The notes beneath the pieces are model-generated. The model did not search any database, had not been told where the DNA came from, and saw only the letters and a list, made by a program, of their open reading frames with translations. This document shows, in pieces, positions 56,286 to 64,000 of a stretch of 64,000 nt of DNA. Source of the stretch: Manis javanica (taxonomy: Eukaryota > Chordata > Mammalia > Pholidota > Manidae); assembly GCF_040802235.1 (NCBI RefSeq), contig NC_133157.1:24135501-24199500 (forward strand), written 5' to 3'. The position numbers and the translations under genes were made by a program. Position 1 is the stretch's first letter. Each line of letters opens with the position of its first letter.

Positions 56286-57454
56286 AAAAAACAAGCCTTG
56301 CCAAAGGACACCATCAACAGAACAAAAAGGCATCCTACAGTATGGGAGAATATATTTGTAAATGACATATCCGACAAGGGGTTAACATCCAAAATATATA
56401 AAGAACTCACATGCCTCAACACCCAAAAAGCATATAACCCAATTAAAAAATGGGCAGAGGATATGAAGAGATGGTTCTCCAAAGAAGAAATTCAGATGGT
56501 CAACAGGCACATGAAAAAATATTCCACATCACAAATCATCAGGGAAATGCAAATTAAAACCACAATGAGATATTACCTCACACCAGTAAGGATGGCCAGC
56601 ATCGAAAAGACTAAGAACAACAAATGCTGGCAAGGGTGTGGAGAAAGGGGATCCCTCTTACACTGCCGGTGGGAATGTAAGCTAGTTCAACCATTATGGA
56701 AAGCAATATGGAGGTTCCTCAAAAAACTAAAAATAGAAATACCATTTGACCCAGGAATCCCACTCATTGGAATTTATCCAAAGAATACAACTTCTCAGAT
56801 TCAAAAAGACATATACACCCCTATATTTATCACAGCACTATTTACAATAGCCAAGATGTGGAAGCAACCTAAGTGTCCATCATTAGATGAATAGATAAAG
56901 AGGTGGTACATATACACAATGGAATACTATTCAGCCATAAGAAAGAAACAAATCCTACCATTTGCAACAACATGGGTGGAGCTGGAGGACATTATGCTCA
57001 GTGAAATAAGTCAGACAGAGAAAGACAAGTGCCAAATGATTTCCCTCATTTTTGTGGAGTATAACAATAAAGCAAAACTGAAGGAACAAAATGGCAGCAG
57101 ACTCAGAGACTCCAAGAAGGAACTAGTGGTTACCAAAGGGGAGGGGTGTGAGAGGGTGGGTAGGGAGGGAGGGAGAAGGGGATTGAGGGGTATTATGTTT
57201 AGTATACATGGTGTAGGGGGGATCATGGGGAAAACAGTGTAGCACAGGGAAGGTAAATAGTGAATCTGTGGCATCTTACTACACTGATGGACAGTGACTG
57301 CATTGGGGTATGGGTGGGGACTTGATAATACGGATAAATGTAGTAACCACATTATTTTTTCATGTGAAACCTTCATAAGAGTGTATATCAATAATACCTT
57401 AATAAATAAATAAATAAATAAATAACAACAAAAAAAGAAAAAACAAGCCTTGCC
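56286..57454 (+). mobile_element. Young 5'-truncated LINE-1 with 17-bp TSD (subfamily B)
   Basis: The insert proper is 56303-57437 (1,135 bp). It is flanked by the perfect 17-bp repeat aaaaaacaagccttgcc at 56286-56302 and 57438-57454. It contains the last quarter of ORF2, then a 3' UTR with a long G-rich tract (57138-57180), the block aaaccttcataagagtgtat, and a tail of AAAT repeats. The TSD begins with A-runs, as expected for L1 target-primed insertion. Confidence 0.98.
56303..57065 (+). pseudogene. LINE-1 ORF2 C-terminal remnant
   Basis: It encodes the end of L1 ORF2p from [18 protein letters not shown] to the natural end near 57065. Unlike the copy at 30474, it has no stop at the [10 protein letters not shown] site. 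It is broken by a TGG to TAG change after KCPSLDE (about 56892) and by a small length change near the C-terminus. It has neither the endonuclease nor the reverse-transcriptase core and cannot be active. The open frame that starts at 56205 begins in flanking DNA. Confidence 0.95.
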
Positions 57455-57719
57455 CTTGGTTTTAAGGATGCCTTCAAAACACTTCAGAAGTGTCAGGCAG
57501 GTGGAGACAGAAATCTGCAGTTTGCAGGGAGAAAGGTCCAAAAGGTGTTGAAGTGATAGATTCCCATGGAGTTTGATATAAAATCCCTGCTCCTTCTGGG
57601 GGCCCAGAAGTACCTCTTTGAATACAGAAGTACTCAAGGTAGGACTCAGGTCTTTCCTTTCTCTGAGGGCTTGCACCTCATCCAGCATGTTGGGCTAGCC
57701 ACCCTCCTGACTCGCAGCC

Positions 57720-58060
57720 CCGCCCGGGCCCCAACCCCCTCCAGCCTCGAATCCTTTCACCTGAACCAGATACTTGCATGTTTGCAATTCGGGATCTCTA
57801 ATCAATGTTATCTCCTTCCAGGAACCAACCCAAATGATTCTATCATTATCATTTTTCTTTTCTTTCCTTATAACACTTGTACACTATCTAAAGTTATCTC
57901 TCATTTGTTTACATGTTTATTATGTGCCTTTCTTTCCTTAGAATGTAAACACCATCAGATCAGGGACCTTATCTGTCCCACTCAGGCCTCTAGATCTCCA
58001 GCAATGGAACACTAATGGGCACTCAAGCATTTAAGAAGAGAAGAATAAATGAATACATGC
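57720..58060 (+). repeat. LINE2 3' end
   Basis: It contains cttgtacactatctaaagtt, atctctcatttgtttacatg, tagaatgtaaacaccatcag, atcagggaccttatctgtcc and cagcaatggaacactaatg, a good L2 3' end, and finishes gaataaatgaatacatgcc. Confidence 0.92.
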
Positions 58061-58064
58061 CAAT

Positions 58065-59075
58065 TGCCAGTGATGAGGGTATTGGTAAGGGGGCAGTTCA
58101 GTGATTCCCCACCTCCCAGTTGACTGTGCATGCGTGTAACCTGGGCAAAATTTCAGGCATTTTAGCCAATGAGTAGATGGCAGCCTGAGCTAAGGAACAG
58201 GTAGCAATGGGCACAAGAGGCTCCTGCCATAGCAGAAACCCGTAAGCTTGGTTTCAGCAACATCGGCATTGTGCATCTTCAGACATAAGCCTCCGCGTTG
58301 ACATGGACACTTAGATCTCGTATCTGGGCTTGGGTGCAGTGGAGAATACAAGGCTGAAAGAGCATGTCCTGCCCTGAATAAAAACAAAAGACAAAATCTA
58401 GCTCAAGGGAAATGAATTCTCGGGAAATAGCACAGCTCACTTTGATTTAACCCACATTTACTGGGCCAGCGCCTGCAGCAGGATGACCAAGAGTTCTCTA
58501 TCTCCTAGGATGGAATGACCAGAAAGGGAGCAACAAAACAGAAGGAGGAAAGAGTAATGAAAGAGCGCTAAATTCTCCCAGAGTGCAGAGGAGGGATCCA
58601 GGAAACCCTCCCAAAATGAAGTCCAGGCATTCCATTCCTACAGAGGTGAAAGTGCAACCCGTAGACCCTGTGATCCCCGTGGAATCCCCTGTAAGGTCTG
58701 CCATCCTAGCTCTGCCAACAGTGACAGGCCTGGGGCCAGGCTGGCAAACTGCTTCCCGCTGTTTGCAGAAAGCAGGACAAGATCTCAGAACCACGGAGTT
58801 CCTCAGGAAGAACAGCTAGTTCTTCTGACCACAGCGTGGACAGTGCTAATGGCTACCTGGAAAAAGTGAGGCTTCTGCCTACATCTGGCAGGTGAGGGCG
58901 GGGCTCTGAGCTCCAGGAGAAGATTTCCTGGCATTGCCTTTTAGCAATGGGCCTGTTCTAGAGAAGGCTGTACCTGAGAGCTTTTGTGGATCTTTTTAGA
59001 ATTAAAAAAAAAAAATCCCTCCCAGCCTACGGTGTTAGGAGTGTCGCTGTTTACACATGGCAGATGCATCTCCGT
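58065..59075. other. No gene seen
   Basis: Unique sequence with overlapping frames of 65-98 codons on both strands. None shows a domain. A short part near 58440-58500 may be the start of the unnamed old repeat. Confidence 0.5.
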
Positions 59076-59079
59076 GCAG

Positions 59080-59230
59080 TGGCTGGTGGAAAGAGCTAGA
59101 GCTTTGCGACCCCTGCAGCAGGCTTCAGCCACCCAGCCCTTTCCTTAAGCAACTCCCCTTCCCCTCTCTGTGCCTCACTTCCCCCATCTGCAATCAGGGA
59201 CTGGGTGACAGCAGCGTCTTCACTCTGCAA
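59080..59230 (+). repeat. MIR SINE fragment (weak)
   Basis: It has tccttaagcaactccccttc, ctctctgtgcctcacttccc and ccatctgcaatcagggactg in the MIR order, strongly diverged. Confidence 0.6.
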
Positions 59231-59849
59231 GTTTCAGTCCACTTTTGGGTAATAAAATCAATACCAAGGGTTGCAACCAACATTTTTAAAATATATGAAA
59301 TGCAAGAGTTTGAAATATAAAGTAACTGTGTGTATTGAGGTTAATAGGTGATAGGTATTGTCTTGTGAAACTTTTGTTTCATCTATAAACACATATGTAT
59401 TAAAGACAAAATGTATTTCTCATTGTGGGTTATCACTGGTTTTTTTTAGAAAGTACAAAACATACTATGTTGAGTTTTCAAGGCTAGTAGCAGAAACAGA
59501 ACAATTAAGAGGCCCACAGTACTCCTTGTCTAACTACCAATTTTCCATTGTTTGCCAGCTCTAAGTGAACAGGTGACTTGGCTCATGATACGTAGAGAGA
59601 AAATACCCACAGTGAAAGAGAATGTGCCCTGAAAGCCTGCAACATGACTTCAAGCCTCCCCAAATGACATTACTTCCCTGGCTTCTAACACCGCACATCA
59701 CATAGCTTTGCTTGTTTTTGCACTTCATCTCAGTGGAATCTCAGTGTGAACTCTAACTGAGGACAGAGTGACCTAGAAAAGGTGATGTTCAGCACTGCAC
59801 TTACTGTCCAGCCCGACGTCAGCCGGAAAGCATTGTAAAAACCATTGTA

Positions 59850-60120
59850 ACACCATGACCATCGAGTGAAGGCCTGCTATGTTCCAGACTGAGGGATTGT
59901 GCTGGGGGATTCAAAAATATCTGAGTTCATTCTCACAAGGTGTGTGTGATTCAAGGTGTCTGTTATTATCCTCATTTTTCAAAAAGGAAACTGAGGCAGC
60001 AGAGAAGTTGTGGTGTGGCATCCCAAAGACACAGAAGCTGTAAATGGCCGAGGCAGGGTTGGATCCGTGTCTGTACACCTTCAGAATCCTGTCCATTGCA
60101 CACTTCTTCCACAGGGCCAA
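59850..60120 (-). repeat. MIR SINE, reverse orientation
   Basis: It contains ggcctgctatgttccagact, tattatcctcatttttcaaa, aaggaaactgaggcagcaga and gccgaggcagggttggatcc. Confidence 0.9.
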
Positions 60121-61095
60121 GATATGTTACCACAAATTAGCCTCGAAATAGCAGTTCATTCCAACAGTGCACAACCAGTCCACTTGCACAAGTAACCGAG
60201 TCCTCCCTCCCTTTCACCCACACTTGGTGGGATTGAGCTAGTTTACATTTCTAGGGAAGCAATCAAACTGCCCTTCATGAAGCCAGAGGGACCCAGAAGG
60301 CCCAGATTAAAAGGAGAGTTCTAATTTGGGGACATTCTGACTACACAAACTTTCTTCCAGAACATTTGGTCCTCTGGGATTTCCCCAAACTGCCAATGAT
60401 TAGACAGAAAATTCCATCTCCCTCTTCCCGGTTGCTTCATAGAATCTAATACCCACCACCACCTCCCCATCCAAACTTACCTAGGAGTAGAACATCCTTT
60501 GGGGCTGCTTTGGCAATTCCTTACTATCCAGAGAAATTTGAGATTTCTTGTTTTTGCTTCTATCAACTACGACGACGTTTCACTAGTTCATCGGTGAAGC
60601 CGCCTCTAATCAATGACATTGGTCAGCAACTTGTCCAGTGTACCCAAGAATAGAGGATAAAGAGATCCATGTAGCAATTTTCTTTATATTAGAGATTTTA
60701 GAGTTTTTATATTTGCCTTCCAGATTACAACATACCTACTACCCCAGAGTTCCAAGGAAATATTAGTCAGGCCTTAAATTAAACTTAACCTTGTTTCAAA
60801 TTAAAAATGCAATTTGCCGCATTAGTTTCATGTGTTTCTATTTCCTGGCTTCAAAAACAACAGCTCTTTGACTACAGTAATAGAAATCCTACTTAGCACT
60901 CACTAACTGTCCCCAAACTCTAAACTCTGCTAAGGACAGTAACCATACTGTATTCATATCTGTCCTGATATTAACCCCTGCCATGGGTAGGACAAATTTC
61001 CCTGCAAACACTAAGCCTTCCTATGTTCACAAAGTGAAAGAGGACGCATCGAGCACCCCAAAAGGCCTGCACCATGACCCCTCCTCCCCATACAA
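60120..61095. other. No gene seen; AT-rich unique sequence
   Basis: No open frame above 67 codons starts here and no named repeat is evident. The part 60,770-60,880 (caaattaaaaatgcaatttg, ccgcattagtttcatgtgtt) looks low in repeats and could be conserved non-coding DNA, but nothing in the sequence proves it. Confidence 0.45.
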
Positions 61096-61099
61096 CATG

Positions 61100-61460
61100 A
61101 CTTTCCAGACTTCTAACATGGTACCTTAGCTTTGCTGATGTATAAATGGAATCACAGCATGCACTCTCTTGGTTTTGACTTACTGTTTTAAACATCATGC
61201 TCATGTGATTTAACCACCTCGTTTTGAGTAGTGCTGGGTCATTTATCCTCATTTGCAGCATAACATTCCACTCTGACTGTGCAGTTATTTATTTATCCAT
61301 TCTACTGTTGACGGATATTTGGGTTGTTTCTAATTTGGGGCACTTATAAATAGAGTTGCTTTGAACATTCTTGGATATTTCTTTCTGTTAAGTACTTACC
61401 TAGGAGCACAAGTGTTCAGCTATAGTTGGGTACTGCCAAGTGGTTTTTAAGGTGGCTGTG
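61100..61460 (-). mobile_element. Old LINE-1 (L1M) fragment, minus strand
   Basis: Reverse L1 late ORF2 is recognisable from tgtataaatggaatcacagc, ttatccattctactgttgac, ggatatttgggttgtttcta and tacctaggagcacaagtg. It ends near gtactgccaagtgg and gtggctgt. Confidence 0.88.
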
Positions 61461-62300
61461 GAAATTGACAAGCCGATTCTAAAATTTACATGAAAATACA
61501 AAAGGCCAGGAAACATTCCAAACAATCTTGAAGAACAAAGCTGGAAGCCTTACACTGCTACATAGCATAAAACTACAGTAATTAAGACAGTATGGTTTGA
61601 ACACAAATAGACCCATGGATGGAGAGAGAATCACAAATACAGGTTACGTGATTGATGGTATAAGTGCACTGCAATGCAGAAAGGAAAGAATGATGTTTTC
61701 AATAACTGGTCAATTGAATGAATTGGGTAAACACAGATCAATTGGATAAATACATGAAAAAAAATTTAACCACACATTAAAATCAATTCTAGATGAATTT
61801 TAAATCTAAATGTTAAAAGTGAACAATAACACTTTGTTTTAAATATATGTATGTGTGTGTGTATCTATAGTAGAATATGACTTGGGGTTGGTGAAATTTT
61901 TGTATAAAGAGGACATAAAAAACACTAACCGTAAAGGAAAAATTTGATAAATTGGATGACTTTAAAAATAAGAACTGTTTATCAGAAGACACCATGAAGG
62001 AATTGAAAAACCCAGAGCACAGACTGAGAAAAGATATTTAGAAAAACACATCCACCAAAAGACTTGTAAACAAAAATGTTTACAGAACTCCTAGACATCA
62101 ATTACATAGACAACCCAATAGAAAAATGTGCTGAAGGAGGAAGAGGAGAAACTTAACAGGCACATCACACACACACACTATATGCAAAAGACCAATAAGC
62201 ATATGAAAAGGCATGTTAGGTAAATGCAAATTAAAACTACCAAGGACCCACAAGAGAACTGCTAAAATGGGAAAGCAAGGTAATACCTAGTGTCGTTAAG
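61461..62300 (+). mobile_element. Old LINE-1 (L1M) ORF2 fragment, plus strand
   Basis: Forward L1 ORF2 is recognised by ggaaattgacaagccgattc, gaacaaagctggaagcctta, actacagtaattaagacagt, atggtttgaacacaaataga and, later, gatgactttaaaaataagaa. Stops and frame changes are frequent. It directly abuts a minus-strand L1 fragment of a different ORF2 part. Confidence 0.9.
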
Positions 62301-62533
62301 AACGTGGAGTAAAAGCGGTCACTCACTTCTGAGGGTAGTAAATATTGAGCTATCCATTTAATTTTTTTTTAATAGGACCTGTCCCAATTTTTCTCTTCCC
62401 CCAACTCCCAGGGGAATGGACTGGACCAGGAGGGTTGTGGCTAGGAAACCTTCACAGTTGTTACCCCCAAGCACAAACTGCTGTTCTTTTTCTCCTACCC
62501 ATTCACCAGGCATCAAACACTCCCTGAGCCATA

Positions 62534-63001
62534 CATCAGCTCCCTCCTGTATGCAGGGGCTGCATTTGCAAAACCCCAGTGGATGCCTGAAACTGTACAT
62601 AGTACCAAAGCCTATATATATACGCCATGGCTTTTCCTACACATACATACCTTTGATAAAGCTCCATTTAAAAATTAGGCACAGTAAGAGATTAACAAGA
62701 GTAACTAATAATAAAATAGAACAATTATACTGTAATAAAAACTATGTGAATATGGTCTCTCTGTCCCTATCAAAATATCTCACTGTACTTTGCTTATCCT
62801 TCACCTTGTGATGATGTGAGATGATAAAACGGCTATGGGATGAGATGAGCCGGTAAGTGGCACAGCACCACGGCCTAGAGTGAGGCTACCATTGACCTTC
62901 TGAGGCAAGGTCAGGAGGAGGATCATCTGCTTCCAGACCACAGCTGACCGAGAGTAACAAAAACCCTGGAAAGTGAAACTGAGGATATGGGGGAAATACT
63001 G
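62534..63001 (+). mobile_element. Tigger-type (TcMar) non-autonomous DNA transposon, copy 2
   Basis: About 468 bp with TA on each side (62532-62533 and 63002-63003). It shares with copy 1 (33569-34022) the blocks agtggatgcctgaaactg, aattaggcacagtaagagat, aataataaaatagaacaatt and ggaggatcatctgcttcc. The right end tatgggggaaatactg is the diverged inverted end. Non-coding. Confidence 0.88.
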
Positions 63002-63179
63002 TATTTTCTACTCAGACCTTTGTGAGAGCCTGTGGATACCACTGGGAATGACTCATTTCTGACCAGGCTGGGCTCACAAGCTCCCAGAAGAACAGACAGC
63101 ATATGCTACAAACAACATGTAGTGTGATCCTTATCTCCTCCAAAGACACAAAGCTTTCTGACTACTCTTTAGTGTGTTC

Positions 63180-63905
63180 CCAAAATGAATTCCTAGATTT
63201 CAAAGTTATGTTCATTTTTATTTCTCTACAGGTTCAAGTTGCAAAACTGTCCTCCTAAAGGCTGGACCAACTTAGACTCCCATCAGAGGTATATACAGAT
63301 CCTGTATATCAACATGATTGGTGAAAAATAGTGTCTTGTTTCACTTATCTCTTTGAGCACTACTGACACTAAATTTTTTTAAATGCATGTGTTGGTCATT
63401 TTTATTCTTTCATAATTGGCAGTTCACACATCTTGTCCACTTTGCCATTAAATTGTTCTTATAATTTTGAAAGAAAGCTTTACGTAGCAAGGACATTTTC
63501 ACTTGTTATATACATTGCAAATATTTTCCCCAATATTTGGGTTTTCCCCATTAATTTTATTTGTGGTGTTTTTCCCCCCTATGTATATGAATCTTCAATG
63601 TTTTTATAGTGAAATCTGTCCGTCTGTTATAACCTCTGTATTTTTGTAAAATACGTAGGAAAGCTCTTTCCATTTCAAAATTCTATACATGTTCATACAT
63701 TTTTTTCTAATATGGTTTCATTTGTTATCTTTAAATATTTGAATCACTTGGAGTATATCTTGCATGAGGGGTGAGGCAAGGCTCCAAGCATATGTGTGTG
63801 TGTATAAATGTTGTTTTCCTGAATGGCAGCCAGTTGCTCCAGTACCACTTATTGAAGAAAGTACATTTCCCCTACTCATCTGTGTGAGCTTGGATGATAT
63901 AGTGG
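63180..63905 (-). mobile_element. Old LINE-1/HAL1-like ORF2 fragment, minus strand
   Basis: Reverse L1-type sequence: tgtcctcctaaaggctggac, caacttagactcccatcaga, catgaggggtgaggcaaggc and cagccagttgctccagtacc with acttattgaagaaag. This is the ORF2 part 5' to the segment at 61100-61460, with a short overlap. Confidence 0.85.
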
Positions 63906-64000
63906 AATAGTGAGATGTGGTATCAGAAGGATCTCCCCAGCCGGATGGAAGGCAGATTGATCAGGGTGACCACAGTGGAGATGGGAACAGAAGGAGGCTC
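63906..64000. other. No gene seen at right edge
   Basis: The last 95 bp are purine-rich unique sequence; too short to classify. Confidence 0.4.

Noticed and set aside
56205..56894. 229-codon plus frame taken as a gene
   Set aside because: After flanking sequence it is the C-terminal part of L1 ORF2 and ends at a decay stop.
57011..57688. 225-codon open frame on the minus strand
   Set aside because: Most of it is antisense to the plus-strand L1 at 56303-57437; no domain is visible and the rest runs into flanking DNA.
61100..62300. Twin-primed (5'-inverted) single L1 insertion
   Set aside because: In twin priming the inverted part is the 5' portion; here the minus-strand part is from the 3' side of ORF2 and the plus-strand part from further 5', so two separate pieces are more likely.

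Overview
This window looks like nuclear DNA of a placental mammal. It is CpG-poor and densely filled with the ancient SINE MIR, LINE2 (L2), old L1M fragments, hAT-Charlie and TcMar-Tigger DNA transposon relics and an ERVL-MaLR (MLT1-type) LTR. Four younger, 5'-truncated L1 copies share a lineage-specific 3' UTR. I found no Alu, B1/B2, carnivore tRNA-Lys SINE, ruminant or equid SINE. That, with the L1 3' UTR type, makes me lean towards a pangolin-like laurasiatherian genome, but this is a low-confidence inference from memory and needs a database search.

I see no convincing protein-coding gene, rRNA, tRNA, CRISPR array or complete virus. Open reading frames above 100 codons are either LINE-1 ORF2 remnants or chance frames in repeats and unique DNA. 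The window is best read as intergenic or deep intronic sequence.

Layout. Positions 1-14,100 hold scattered MIR and L2 copies, a probable solo LTR (3166-3684) and two CA microsatellites. At 14,150-14,645 lies an old L1 3' end with a purine-rich tail. Positions 15,000-25,100 are the most MIR-dense part, with a curious exact 34-bp duplication (16,592 and 17,567). Positions 25,480-28,460 form an AT-rich old L1 body carrying a nested younger L1 with a perfect 12-bp target-site duplication (TSD). Positions 30,474-31,591 are a second young L1. Positions 31,800-35,630 are a cluster of DNA transposons, an MLT1 LTR and an old L1. Positions 36,900-39,110 are old L1 sequence in minus orientation, one copy interrupted by a Tigger-type element. 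Positions 45,418-46,826 (minus) and 56,303-57,437 (plus) are the third and fourth young L1s. Positions 48,270-54,560 are L2-rich. Positions 61,100-63,905 are oppositely oriented old L1 fragments around a second copy of a Tigger-type element also seen at 33,569-34,022.

The most useful results are the four L1 insertions with readable TSDs, their two 3' UTR subfamilies and shared truncation point, nested insertions that give relative ages, the unexplained 34-bp duplication, and a few unique segments that could be conserved non-coding elements. I did not find an undescribed biological system.
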